A stretch of DNA of 64,000 bases from an uncultured Psychrobacter sp. (lineage in GTDB: Bacteria; Pseudomonadota; Gammaproteobacteria; Pseudomonadales; Moraxellaceae). Location of the stretch: positions 620,001 to 684,000 of the forward strand of contig CANMUI010000001.1 in the NCBI GenBank assembly GCA_947501045.1, read 5' to 3'. Under the pieces are notes generated by a model. It ran no database searches. It had not been told where the DNA came from and saw only the letters and a list, made by a program, of their open reading frames with translations. The translations under genes were made by a program, and so were the position numbers. Positions 53,198-62,598 of the stretch are shown here, one piece after another; positions within the stretch are counted from its first letter, which is position 1, and each line of letters opens with the position of its first letter.

Positions 53198-54145
53198 TCA
53201 AATAGCAGTTTTCTTAGCAGATTTCATCATCTTCATACCACCCCAAGTCACTAATACCACCCCAAGACCGATCAACGATGCTCCAAAAACAAGTCCTTCC
53301 GGTGGTGCTTCTTTTTGCAAAAATACTGCGATCGGCACGCCAACGACCGCGCCAACTGCCCCTAATAAGCTTAATAAAACTGGACCGCCTGTTTTTTGTA
53401 GTAAAAATAGTAGTAAAAATTGACCAGCAAAAATAAAAGCTTGTAGGACTATTATGCTAATGGGCAACGTTTTTTCTACAGACACTGTCAATGAGTAATT
53501 TGGCAACAAACTAAACAGTCCTAGCAAAATAACCGCAGCGATAAGCATTCCTGGAGCCAGCGCGCTAGGAGAGGCGTTACTAGGCCAGCGCAAGGTACGA
53601 TATAGATTACCAATCGCTAGCAAGACAGGACCACAAAGCGCGATCATAATCCAAAATACGCTCGCATCTGGCGCAGAGAACTTATGAGCCGCCAGTATTC
53701 CGGCGCCGCTAAGGGCTGCTATCACCCCAAAAGCACGTAGCATACTAAATTGCTCCATTCGTAGTGCTAGGGCACCAACGTAAGTTAGTAGCGGCGGTAA
53801 AGCAATGATTAACGCGACAAAGCCTGCACCGACCTGCGGAATGGCTGAGAAAAAAATCAAGTTGGAACCAGCAACGCTTACTAGTGCCGCGATTAGATAA
53901 TACTCTAAACTACGAGCGTTTAGAGGTGGAATCTCACCGCGCACCAGTGTAAAGACTAACAATAGTATTGACGCTCCCATGATTGACCAAAACAAAAAAG
54001 CCAAAGGGTTTAAGCCGATCTCTCCAGCATACTTGGCAATATTGGTCGTCAGTCCAATTAAAGCGCCGCCGCCAAACAGACAAGCCAAAGCAGTTAGCCA
54101 AGTGCTGTGGGATTGAGATACAAACGGCTCACAGGTGTCGCTCAT
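53198..54145 (-). CDS. EamA-family (DMT superfamily) transporter
   Basis: A 315-residue membrane protein with about ten transmembrane helices arranged as two EamA repeats, typical of drug/metabolite exporters. The N-terminal repeat begins near WLTALACLFGGGALIG, the second near GPVLLAIGNLYRT. Substrates in this family range from amino acids to purines and cannot be inferred. Encoded convergent to the triple-RidA gene and divergent from the DedA gene. Confidence 0.85.
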   Translation of the reverse strand: MSDTCEPFVSQSHSTWLTALACLFGGGALIGLTTNIAKYAGEIGLNPLAFLFWSIMGASILLLVFTLVRGEIPPLNARSLEYYLIAALVSVAGSNLIFFSAIPQVGAGFVALIIALPPLLTYVGALALRMEQFSMLRAFGVIAALSGAGILAAHKFSAPDASVFWIMIALCGPVLLAIGNLYRTLRWPSNASPSALAPGMLIAAVILLGLFSLLPNYSLTVSVEKTLPISIIVLQAFIFAGQFLLLFLLQKTGGPVLLSLLGAVGAVVGVPIAVFLQKEAPPEGLVFGASLIGLGVVLVTWGGMKMMKSAKKTAI

Positions 54146-54370
54146 AATGTTCCTAATCTGTTGGCTACTGATCTGAGTAGGGAAAAGTGTCGACTATAAA
54201 TTTATCTTAAAAATTAATTCAGATTGGTTGAGCCATACCAATTAAGAACATAAAGATAAATTAAAAGCTAACCGTTAATAGTTTGCAACGAAACCACCAT
54301 AAGCTTTAAACATGCTAGTGCTTAGTCTTCAATAAGATAGATAAAAAACGTACTGCAATAGGTCTTGAAT

Positions 54371-54979
54371 ATGAACCAGATAAGCGAATGGGTATTAGGC
54401 ATTATGGCAAAGTTTGGCTACTTTGGCATTGTCTTTGCGATGTTTGCCGAAAATGTCTTTCCGCCTATACCTTCTGAGGTGATTATGCCTGCTGCCGGTT
54501 TTGCTGCATCAAAAGGGGATCTAAGTCTGTTTTTAGCGATATTAGCAGGCACGTTAGGCGCTGTGCTTGGCGCGCTACCTCTATACTATTTAGGTCGGGT
54601 GTTTGATGAAGAGCGCCTAGTAAAATTTACCGAAAAGTATGGCAAATACGTTTTTATTAAGCCTAGTGAGGTGAAATCTGCTAATGAGTGGTTTGATAAG
54701 CATGGAAAAAAGGCGGTGTTTTTTGGTCGTATGGTGCCCGGTATTCGCTCCTTAATCTCTATTCCTGCAGGCATGAACAACATGCCTATGCTCAGTTTTT
54801 TATTATTGACAGCGCTAGGCTCCTCTATCTGGGCCGCTATATTGACCATTGCAGGTTTTTATCTTGGTGAAAATTACGAGGTGGTACAAAGTACGCTAGC
54901 GCCATACTCCAAGGTGTTTTTGATATTGGCTGTAGTGATCATTATCGGTTGGATTATTAAACGTCGACGGGCAAGGTAA
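54371..54979 (+). CDS. DedA-family membrane protein
   Basis: A 202-residue DedA protein. Family motifs: ENVFPPIPSEVIMPAAGF, then FFGRMVPGIRSLISIPAGMN, which includes the conserved acidic and Arg residues. DedA proteins include lipid scramblases/flippases such as UptA, needed for membrane homeostasis. About five hydrophobic segments are seen; the C-terminus is basic (IKRRRAR). ATG 54371 is preferred to TTG 54365. Confidence 0.9.
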   Translation: MNQISEWVLGIMAKFGYFGIVFAMFAENVFPPIPSEVIMPAAGFAASKGDLSLFLAILAGTLGAVLGALPLYYLGRVFDEERLVKFTEKYGKYVFIKPSEVKSANEWFDKHGKKAVFFGRMVPGIRSLISIPAGMNNMPMLSFLLLTALGSSIWAAILTIAGFYLGENYEVVQSTLAPYSKVFLILAVVIIIGWIIKRRRAR

Positions 54980-55197
54980 ATGCTAACGATTATATTTATC
55001 AATTAAATCAAAAAACTACCAACTAAGCACTACAAAGTAAAAACAAAGTAAAGCTTAGTCATAGGTCATAATGAATTGGTTAGTAGCTTTTTTGACTGTT
55101 AGTGCTACTGAGTAAATCTCCTTTAAACCTATTTAACCTTAATCAAACTAAAATCAATTTATCAAAAACTACAATCAACTGCCAGCGGGAAGCCAGC

Positions 55198-55863
55198 ATG
55201 TCTATGTCTACTTTAACTTTAACGATTAATGGTGAAGAACATCGTTTCGAGAATCTCGATACTCGGACGACCATTCTTGATCTTTGCCGTCAACACTTGC
55301 ACATTACCGGACCCAAAAAAGGCTGTGATCACGGTCAATGCGGGGCCTGTACTATTCTTATTAACGGTGAGCGCATTAACTCATGTCTGACTTTAGCAGT
55401 TATGCATGATGGTGATGAGATAACCACAATCGAAGGTATTGGTATGCCTGAATCATTATCGGATCTACAACAGGCCTTTAAAGATCACGATGCTTTTCAG
55501 TGCGGTTATTGCACCCCAGGACAGATTTGTTCTGCTACTGCCCTTATTAATGAGGTTAAGCAAAATTGGCCAAGCTACGTTACAAGCGATCTAAAAAACC
55601 CTAATGGACTGCTCGTGCAAGAGATTGCTGAGCGGATGAGTGGTAATATCTGTCGTTGCTCGGCGTATCCTAATATCATTGATGCCATCTCACAAGTGCT
55701 TGAGAATGAAGTTGTCAATCAGTCTGGACAATCTGGCGCTGGTCATTCAACGATGCAAGGTAACGGCTCAGCGGTAACGGGTATCTGGTCGCCACCACCA
55801 AGCCAAACACAACTTGGAAAACAGGCAAATAAGAATACATCTACTGCAGGAGGCCGCTCATGA
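55198..55863 (+). CDS. molybdenum aldehyde oxidoreductase, [2Fe-2S] subunit (PaoA-like)
   Basis: A 221-residue subunit with two [2Fe-2S] sites: plant-type ferredoxin CDHGQCGACTILINGERINSC-type spacing, and CGYCTPGQ with CRCSAYPN. It passes electrons from the molybdenum centre to FAD. E. coli PaoA starts with a Tat signal; here neither this start nor the upstream in-frame extension (to 55102) has a twin-arginine motif, so the enzyme is probably cytoplasmic. A 50-residue Gln/Ser/Gly-rich tail follows the fold. It overlaps the next gene by 4 nt. Confidence 0.9.
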   Translation: MSMSTLTLTINGEEHRFENLDTRTTILDLCRQHLHITGPKKGCDHGQCGACTILINGERINSCLTLAVMHDGDEITTIEGIGMPESLSDLQQAFKDHDAFQCGYCTPGQICSATALINEVKQNWPSYVTSDLKNPNGLLVQEIAERMSGNICRCSAYPNIIDAISQVLENEVVNQSGQSGAGHSTMQGNGSAVTGIWSPPPSQTQLGKQANKNTSTAGGRS

Positions 55864-56852
55864 AACGCTTTGACTATATTCGTGCCAATACCCCTGAGCA
55901 AGCCGCGACATCAGCTAGTCCCAAAGATACCTTTTTTATCGGCGGTGGTACTAATCTCCTCGATCTGATGAAGCTAGAAGTAGAGACGCCTACTCAATTG
56001 GTTGATGTGACTCGGCTTGAGCTGACGCAGGTTGAAGATACTGAAGACGGCGGTTTGCGTATCGGTACGCTCGTCAGCAACAGTGACTTGGCAGCACATC
56101 CGACAATTATTGAAAATTATCCCGTACTGTCTCGTGCGATCTTAGCTGGAGCGACGGGTCAATTACGTAATAAGGCGACCACAGGTGGTAACTTTCTACA
56201 GCGTACGCGCTGCTACTACTTTTATCAGACTGATAGCCCCTGTAATAAGCGCGAACCGGGTACGGGCTGTCCAGCTATTAATGGTGAAAACCGCCCTCTA
56301 GCCATCTTGGGTACTAGCGAGTCTTGTATAGCCCAGCATCCCTCCGACATGGCGGTTGCTATGCGCCTGCTTGATGCTACCATCGAGACAGTTAAGGCCG
56401 ATGGCACTACCCGTCGGATTCCGGTTAAAGAATTTTATTGTCTGCCTAAAGACACGCCGCATATTGAAAATGTGTTGGAAAGTGGCGAGCTAATTACCCA
56501 TGTGGTATTACCTGCGCCTATTAAGGGTATGCACACTTATGACAAGGTACGTGATCGCGCCTCTTATGCGTTTGCACTGGTATCTTGTGCGGCTGTAATA
56601 GACGCTGATGATGATGGTAAGCTATCTACAGTACGCCTAGCGTTCGGCGGTATTGGCACCCAGCCATGGCGCAATGAAGACGTTGAAGCCCTACTAATGG
56701 ATACGCAAGGTGACGACGATACGATCAAGCAAGCGGCAGATTTATTATTAAAAGAAGCCAAAGGCAGTGGTCAAAACGACTTTAAAATTCCTCTAACACG
56801 CCGTCTACTCAAACAAGTCATTCAGCGCGCACTAGCGGGCGAGGGAGCATAA
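55860..56852 (+). CDS. molybdenum aldehyde oxidoreductase, FAD subunit (PaoB-like)
   Basis: A 330-residue FAD-binding subunit. FIGGGTNLLDLMKLEVE binds FAD; ATGQLRNKATTGGNFLQRT is the second FAD motif. An insert with Cys residues (RTRCYYFY, SPCNKREPGTGCPA, SESCIAQHPSDM) matches the extra [4Fe-4S] cluster region of E. coli PaoB and distinguishes it from ordinary xanthine dehydrogenase FAD subunits. Start overlaps the [2Fe-2S] gene; the large subunit follows after 2 nt. Confidence 0.9.
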   Translation: MKRFDYIRANTPEQAATSASPKDTFFIGGGTNLLDLMKLEVETPTQLVDVTRLELTQVEDTEDGGLRIGTLVSNSDLAAHPTIIENYPVLSRAILAGATGQLRNKATTGGNFLQRTRCYYFYQTDSPCNKREPGTGCPAINGENRPLAILGTSESCIAQHPSDMAVAMRLLDATIETVKADGTTRRIPVKEFYCLPKDTPHIENVLESGELITHVVLPAPIKGMHTYDKVRDRASYAFALVSCAAVIDADDDGKLSTVRLAFGGIGTQPWRNEDVEALLMDTQGDDDTIKQAADLLLKEAKGSGQNDFKIPLTRRLLKQVIQRALAGEGA

Positions 56853-56854
56853 TT

Positions 56855-59338
56855 ATGTCATTATTAGATTCAGTATTACCGTCAGAGCCTACCAATAAAG
56901 AGAAGATGGATAAGCCAGTTGAGACGTTGTTTGACAAAACGGCTAGTAACTTGGTGGGCAAGCCGCTTAACCGCGTTGAAGGCTCATTAAAGGTGAGTGG
57001 TCAAGCGCATTATTCAGCTGAGATCGACGTAGATAATAAAGTTTATGGTGTTTTAGTTGGCGCAACTATTGCTAAAGGTGAAGTCAAAAACATTGATAGC
57101 GACTCGGTTGCAGATATCCCAGGCGTTATCAAAGTCGTTACCGACGCCAAGCGTTTTTTGCGTAATCCGCAGCAAGGTACAGAGACGGAGGCACCGACCC
57201 AAGGCGCGCATGAGATCTTTTATCATGGCCAGCCTATCGCTGTCGTCGTCGCTGAGACTTTTGAGGCTGCAAGAGAGGGCGCTCAAGCCCTTAAAGTGAC
57301 TTATAATGATGAAACCGATAAAGCTGCTCTAAACTTTACTCAAGAGTTACCAAGCGCGCATGAGGTTGATGAGAAAAAAGGCTCAGATAAGAACGCTGAG
57401 CAAGGCCATCCTGAGCAAGGGCTTGTAGATTCTGAGGTAACCCTTGATCGTATGTATCACACCCCAAGTCAGAATAGTGCAGCGATGGAGCCGCATGCTA
57501 CCATAGCTTACTGGGAAGATGATAAACTGGTATTGTACTCCTCAAATCAGATGATAGCCTCTTGTAAGCAGCAGATCATGGATGCGCTTGATTTAGATAA
57601 AGATCAAGTACAACTGATTTCTTATTATGTCGGTGGCGGTTTTGGCAGTAAGCTGGGTATTGCGCCAGAATCTATTGCCGCAGCCATCGCTGCAAAAGAA
57701 GTCGGTCGTCCGGTGCTGATTGCTATGACGCGTCCACAAGTGATGGAGGCGACGGTAAGACGCTCAAACACTCGTCAACGCATTGCTATTGGCTGTGACA
57801 AAGAAGGCATTATTAACACCTTTATTCATGATACTACAACTAGTAATTTACCAGGTGAAGCCTTCTTTGAGCCTACCGCTTTATCGACTCACTATCTATA
57901 TCGCGGTGAGAATCGCCGAGTCCATTATGAAATGGTCGACATGAATTGGCTATTGTCAGGCTCAATGCGTGCTCCAGGTGAGGCGGTTGGTATGATTGCC
58001 GTTGAATGTGCGATGGATGAGCTGGCAAATCAGCTTGAGATTGACCCTATTGAGCTGCGCCGCCGTAATGAGCCAGAAGAAGACCCCAGCGAAGAGATTC
58101 CATTCTCCACTCGTCAGCTCGTTGCCTGTATGGAAAAAGGCGCTGAAGCGTTTGGCTGGGATCAGCATAACCCCAAACCTGCTAGCCGATTAGAAGGCGA
58201 TTGGTGGATAGGGACTGGTATGTCTGGAACCTCACGCGGTAACATGCTGCAGCCCTCTGAAGCTCGGGCAATTTTGCAAGTCGATGAGTCAAAAGAGCTT
58301 GGCGTCAAAGCCATTATCGAGACCGATATGACCGATATCGGTACCGGTTCTTACACGGTATTTACCCAGGTCGCCGCTGATCTATTAGGGCTGCCTATCG
58401 ATCACATCGAGATGAAACTTGGCGATAGTGATTTGCCACCAGCGTCGGGTTCTGGTGGTAGCTTTGGTGCCGCTAGCGCCGGTAGTGGTGTCTATTTGGC
58501 TTGTGAGCAGCTACGCGCCATGCTAGCAAAAAAAGTAGGTTTGCATGCCGATACCATTCGTATAGATAATGGTCAGGTCAAAAAAGCAGGTGAGCACGAA
58601 CCTAGCAAAGCCGAAGCAGCTATTGAGGCTGGCAAAGAAAAAGCGGCAGGCCTAATGAGTGAAAACCTAGCGGATAAAGTATCGGGTTTGGTAGATAAAG
58701 CCGTAAACTTGGCAGATAAAGTGTCAGAAAAAACAGGTATGCCTCTACCAGACATTCATTCATCAGATGAGTCGTACGACTTTAGCGATGCTCAGTCTTA
58801 TGCGCTAGCTGATATTATCGCAGAATATGACGAACAAGAGATCAGTGCTAAAGGTCAGATCAAACCAGGTAAAAATGGTAAGAACCATCGTCAGGCCTCG
58901 TTCGGTGCCAACTTCGCTGAGGTCGCAGTACATAGAGTCACCGGTGAGATTCGTGTCAAACGCATGACTGGCGTGTATGCAGCGGGGCGTATTCTGAATC
59001 ATAAGCTCGCCACCTCGCAGTGTTACGGCGGTATGATATTTGGTATTGGCTCGGCACTTATGGAAGAGGTCATTCATGACAAACATGATGGCCGCTTATG
59101 TAACCATGACCTTGCTGAATATCATGTTCCCGTCAATGCTGACGTACCGCAGTTGGAGGTAATCTTGTTAGAAGAGGATGACCCTTATACCAATCCGATG
59201 CACATAAAAGGGATCGGTGAAACCTCGATCTCAGGATCAGCGGCTGCTATTGCTAACGCTATCTATAATGCGGTCGGCGTACGAGTTTATGACTTTCCGA
59301 TCACGCTTGATAAGCTGCTTTATGAGATGCCTGAGTAA
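56855..59338 (+). CDS. molybdenum aldehyde oxidoreductase, molybdopterin subunit (PaoC-like) with insertion
   Basis: An 827-residue catalytic subunit. Cofactor-binding motifs are VGGGFGSKLG and GSGGSFGAASAGSG; the catalytic base is E789 in IKGIGETSISGS. E. coli PaoC has 732 residues. The extra length is largely an insert at about residues 570-645, Lys/Ala/Glu-rich and strongly helical (NLADKVSGLVDKAVNLADKV), inside an otherwise conserved domain. PaoABC oxidises aromatic and other aldehydes; the family resemblance favours aldehydes over xanthine, but substrate is not proven by sequence. Confidence 0.88.
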   Translation: MSLLDSVLPSEPTNKEKMDKPVETLFDKTASNLVGKPLNRVEGSLKVSGQAHYSAEIDVDNKVYGVLVGATIAKGEVKNIDSDSVADIPGVIKVVTDAKRFLRNPQQGTETEAPTQGAHEIFYHGQPIAVVVAETFEAAREGAQALKVTYNDETDKAALNFTQELPSAHEVDEKKGSDKNAEQGHPEQGLVDSEVTLDRMYHTPSQNSAAMEPHATIAYWEDDKLVLYSSNQMIASCKQQIMDALDLDKDQVQLISYYVGGGFGSKLGIAPESIAAAIAAKEVGRPVLIAMTRPQVMEATVRRSNTRQRIAIGCDKEGIINTFIHDTTTSNLPGEAFFEPTALSTHYLYRGENRRVHYEMVDMNWLLSGSMRAPGEAVGMIAVECAMDELANQLEIDPIELRRRNEPEEDPSEEIPFSTRQLVACMEKGAEAFGWDQHNPKPASRLEGDWWIGTGMSGTSRGNMLQPSEARAILQVDESKELGVKAIIETDMTDIGTGSYTVFTQVAADLLGLPIDHIEMKLGDSDLPPASGSGGSFGAASAGSGVYLACEQLRAMLAKKVGLHADTIRIDNGQVKKAGEHEPSKAEAAIEAGKEKAAGLMSENLADKVSGLVDKAVNLADKVSEKTGMPLPDIHSSDESYDFSDAQSYALADIIAEYDEQEISAKGQIKPGKNGKNHRQASFGANFAEVAVHRVTGEIRVKRMTGVYAAGRILNHKLATSQCYGGMIFGIGSALMEEVIHDKHDGRLCNHDLAEYHVPVNADVPQLEVILLEEDDPYTNPMHIKGIGETSISGSAAAIANAIYNAVGVRVYDFPITLDKLLYEMPE

Positions 59339-59386
59339 AGGGTGTTGATCGTTTACTTTATTAATAAATATTGTTTTTATCTTAAG

Positions 59387-59415
59387 AACCCGCTTTAGAT
59401 GGACTAAAGCGGGTT
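59387..59415 (+). terminator. hairpin after the paoC-like gene
   Basis: AACCCGCTTTAG (59387-59398) pairs perfectly with CTAAAGCGGGTT (59404-59415) around a 5-nt loop; downstream sequence is T-rich but lacks a long T-run. Confidence 0.7.
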
Positions 59416-59476
59416 ATTCTTTCTTTAAAACGACTATCTCTTTATAACCTTATTTTATAACTCTATAAGGATTGTT

Positions 59477-60802
59477 ATGACCCAAATTGCGGATATTCTT
59501 AAACTAGCAGATGAGGCGCAGCAGCAAAACCTCGATGCAGTGCTGGCAACCGTGGTACGTACCGAAGGTTCAGCTTATCGTCGCGCTGGCGCTATGATGC
59601 TCATTCTTGAAGATGGGCGTACGGTCGGTATGATTAGTGGCGGCTGTCTTGAGCCGCACATCGCCAAACGCGCGTTTTGGCTCACTCGTGACGGCGCAAA
59701 CGTACAGGTTTACCAAACGGGTGATGATATTGGCTATACCGATGACGGTAGGGCTAAACCTGCTAGTGAAGATGATCTTTTATCTGAAGCCAAAGCAAGT
59801 CAAAATGAGGCGAATGAGGATTGGTATGATGACCTGCGTTATGAAACGGATGAGCTAAATTTTGGGCTTGGCTGTAATGGACGCGTACATGTGTTATTTG
59901 AGCGCCTAAAAACTGCTATGTCGGTATTAAACCTTATTCGTCAAGTACGTACAACTCAGCAGCCTGCAACGATAGCGACGTTGATTCGAGCCGGTAGTGC
60001 GCGCGACAGCCATACCAAAAACGCTGATTATTTACCAATTGCTACGCGTCTTGATTTAGATGCTTATGTGAATAGCGGAAAAATCACTAGCCTTGGTGAC
60101 AGTAGTGAAACTGCGCAAGCTTTGCCTGATAATAAGACAAGTATGCTTGTTAATACCGTCAAAACCTTAGCACAGTATCCGTTAGAGGACAAAAATACCG
60201 AATACGTCTTTATAGAACATGATGGCGAATCAACACAGTGGCTGATACAAAGCGTGCAGCCGCAGATACGCTTGCTCATTTGCGGAGCAGGGGACGACGT
60301 AATACCGCTGGTAACGATGGCAAAATTGCAAGACTGGCACGTTAGCGTTATAGACAGTCGCCCCAGATATGCCACACGCTTGCGATTTGTGCAGGCAGAT
60401 ATAGTGATGCAGCTGCCGCTTGATGCCACAGATGAGCTGCTTGAGCTAAGCGACAACGCCGCCGTGGCGCTGATGTCACATAGCTTGACTCAAGACCGTA
60501 CTCGCCTCGCTACCTTGTTAGAGCATGCCGATCGTTATAGATATATCGGCCAGTTGGGCCCGCGCTATCGCACTGAGCGCTTGATTGATGAGATTAGTAC
60601 GACTAAGTCTGATCCTAGCGTTTTAGAGACAGGTATTGAAAAGCTGCATTATCCTATTGGCTATAAACTTGGCGGCGACGGCCCTGAAGCGTTGGCATTG
60701 GGAATTATAGCGCAGATCAATGCAGTCATGTACGGCAAAGCCCGTTCAACCCAGTCAGATATTAGATCAGGCGCTACAGATAAAGCGGTAAGCCAAGTAT
60801 GA
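59477..60802 (+). CDS. XdhC/PaoD-family molybdenum cofactor chaperone
   Basis: A 441-residue XdhC/CoxI-family protein. The N-terminal domain has VVRTEGSAYRRAGAMM and GMISGGCLEP; the C-terminal Rossmann domain has RLLICGAGDDVIPLV, VIDSRPRYA and YIGQLGPRYRTERL. Such proteins bind the molybdenum cofactor, help its sulphuration and insert it into enzymes of the xanthine oxidase family, here the adjacent PaoABC-like complex. Its stop overlaps the next start by 4 nt (ATGA). Confidence 0.9.
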   Translation: MTQIADILKLADEAQQQNLDAVLATVVRTEGSAYRRAGAMMLILEDGRTVGMISGGCLEPHIAKRAFWLTRDGANVQVYQTGDDIGYTDDGRAKPASEDDLLSEAKASQNEANEDWYDDLRYETDELNFGLGCNGRVHVLFERLKTAMSVLNLIRQVRTTQQPATIATLIRAGSARDSHTKNADYLPIATRLDLDAYVNSGKITSLGDSSETAQALPDNKTSMLVNTVKTLAQYPLEDKNTEYVFIEHDGESTQWLIQSVQPQIRLLICGAGDDVIPLVTMAKLQDWHVSVIDSRPRYATRLRFVQADIVMQLPLDATDELLELSDNAAVALMSHSLTQDRTRLATLLEHADRYRYIGQLGPRYRTERLIDEISTTKSDPSVLETGIEKLHYPIGYKLGGDGPEALALGIIAQINAVMYGKARSTQSDIRSGATDKAVSQV

Positions 60803-61500
60803 GCGCGCCAAACCATGCCGTTATTGTCTTAGCGAGCGGCTTAAGTCAGCGTTTAGGTCAACCCAAACAATTACTTAATAAAAATGATGAGCCGCTCATT
60901 AGCCATATGCTTAAATTGGCGTTAACCACCAAACCGAAAGTGATCAGCGTTGTAATTCCTAAAGACAATTTATTAATAGCTGATGTCATTGCAAGATGGG
61001 TTACTAAAGAGCCAAAAATTAAGACAGTTACGAATCCAAATCCAGAGATTGGTATGGGACACAGTCTGTATTTAGGCATTGAATCGTTAACTCAGTTGGC
61101 TAACAGTAATGATTCTAGAAGCGACTTAATTGAGCGAGTGCTAATTATGGGCGTTGATCAAGTTTTATTAGATCTAGCCCATTTATGCCAATTATTAGAC
61201 GGTAATTCTACAGTTGTGGCTAGCGGGTACGGGAGCTGGCGACTTTTAGATAATGACAAGTCTGAAAAAGGTTTAAAAGAGCGCCCCATAAACAATATCG
61301 TTGGGCTGCCTTTAGTTATTGATTCTGCACTACTGAAACAGTGGCAAACGACACTTGGTGGCGATAAAGGCTTGCGTCATCTAATCAGAGCTTTGCCGCC
61401 TGATCAAATTAAGACGATTAACAATCAGCAGTTAAGCTATGATATTGATACGCCAGCGCAGCTTAATTACGCTAAAGCGCAGGACTGGATTGGTGACTAA
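60799..61500 (+). CDS. MocA/MobA-like molybdopterin nucleotidyltransferase
   Basis: A 233-residue nucleotidyltransferase. The nucleotide-binding start is VIVLASGLSQRLGQPKQLL and a later GVDQ motif (VLIMGVDQVLL) holds the metal-binding Asp. MocA adds CMP to molybdopterin to form the cytosine dinucleotide cofactor used by the xanthine oxidase family, including PaoABC; translational coupling to the XdhC-like gene supports MocA rather than MobA, which serves NarG-type enzymes. Confidence 0.82.
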   Translation: MSAPNHAVIVLASGLSQRLGQPKQLLNKNDEPLISHMLKLALTTKPKVISVVIPKDNLLIADVIARWVTKEPKIKTVTNPNPEIGMGHSLYLGIESLTQLANSNDSRSDLIERVLIMGVDQVLLDLAHLCQLLDGNSTVVASGYGSWRLLDNDKSEKGLKERPINNIVGLPLVIDSALLKQWQTTLGGDKGLRHLIRALPPDQIKTINNQQLSYDIDTPAQLNYAKAQDWIGD

Positions 61501-61690
61501 GGTCTGTTCAATAGATCATAATGAATGGCAGGCTATAGAGTTTTTTGCAGTTATTAAATTGATGAGGAGTGAAGCTTTTTTTAGAAAAATCTAGAAAGTA
61601 AAAAAGCCTAGAGAGACAACCTTGAAATAGGCGGATGAATGGCACATATAGATAAGAATGCTTAACATGGGTTATGGAAGAGGCAAGAGG

Positions 61691-61966
61691 ATGGCGATAT
61701 ACGTAGATTTTATGTGTATAGAGTTTAAGGGCTACAAATGGTGCCATATGCTGGCAGATAGCTTGCAGGAGCTACATGAGTTTGCGGAGCTGATTGACGT
61801 CGATCCGCGTCTGTTTCATCGCAATGCCAGCTACCCGCATTACGATGTGACCCTAAAGATGCGTGAAGATGCGCTAGCAAACGGTGCTATCGCTGCTGAT
61901 AGAAGAAAAATTATTGAATGCGCCAAGAAACTAAAAGTCGAGCTAAATAGTCAGACAGCCAAATAG
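61691..61966 (+). CDS. DUF4031 family protein
   Basis: A 91-residue small protein with the DUF4031 pattern: MAIYVDFMCIEFKGYKWCHM at the start, then the HAFA-like turn LHEFAELIDVDPRLFHR and HYDVTLKMREDAL. Function is unknown in the family. ATG 61691 is chosen because GGAAGAGG lies 7 nt upstream; the frame open from 61658 is longer but has no such site. Confidence 0.75.
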   Translation: MAIYVDFMCIEFKGYKWCHMLADSLQELHEFAELIDVDPRLFHRNASYPHYDVTLKMREDALANGAIAADRRKIIECAKKLKVELNSQTAK

Positions 61967-62069
61967 CCCATCTGTAACAAACCATAGCCCTTCAAGCTTT
62001 ACTTTTTCACCAACTCACTTGCAACCAATTTGCTTTTGAATAATTTTGTATAGATAGTTAGGAAGCTTG

Positions 62070-62543
62070 ATGCGTACTACTAAAGACCGTATTCGGCATG
62101 CCTTGGGTTTTGAGATTATAGGCCTGCTTATTTTCGCGCCGCTGGCAAGCTTGGTGTTTGGCTACGAGCTGCACTTGATGGGTGTAGTAGCGTTAGCCGG
62201 CTCTATTGTCGCTACGGTTTGGAATTATTTCTATAACCTTTTATTTGACCACGCTATGCTCAAGTGGTGCGGCGCGGTACAAAAAACCGTACCTATAAGA
62301 GTGTTGCATGCGCTATTATTCGAAGGTGGGCTGCTACTACTGTTCTTGCCAGCTCTTGCGTGGTATTTGAATATTACCTTTTGGCAAGCCTTCAAAATGG
62401 ACATCGCTATGGCGACGTTTTATCTGGTCTATGCTTTCGTTTTTAACTGGGTCTATGACCAAGTATTTCCTATTCCTAATAGCGTTAGAAGTGAGGGTGA
62501 TCAACAGAATGATCCCTCCGTTTTAAGCGAAAAGCAACCATAA
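62070..62543 (+). CDS. PACE-family efflux transporter (AceI-like)
   Basis: A 157-residue protein with four transmembrane helices in two bacterial transmembrane pair (BTP) repeats: RHALGFEIIGLLIFAPLA with VWNYFYNLLFD, and LHALLFEGGLLLLFLPAL with VFNWVYDQVFP. The membrane Glu in ALGFE matches the essential Glu15 of AceI. AceI of Acinetobacter exports chlorhexidine and short diamines such as cadaverine. ATG 62070 is preferred to the adjacent TTG. Confidence 0.92.
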   Translation: MRTTKDRIRHALGFEIIGLLIFAPLASLVFGYELHLMGVVALAGSIVATVWNYFYNLLFDHAMLKWCGAVQKTVPIRVLHALLFEGGLLLLFLPALAWYLNITFWQAFKMDIAMATFYLVYAFVFNWVYDQVFPIPNSVRSEGDQQNDPSVLSEKQP

Positions 62544-62598
62544 GGCGAGTCACGTTTTTACTCCCCTTATCTGCTCGTTTGAATATTCCGCCAATAAT

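Noticed and set aside
55198..59338. Xanthine dehydrogenase (xdhABC) as the identity of the molybdenum cluster
   Set aside because: The FAD subunit carries the CNKREPG-type cysteine insert of PaoB, and subunit sizes and order match PaoABC. Substrate remains unproven.
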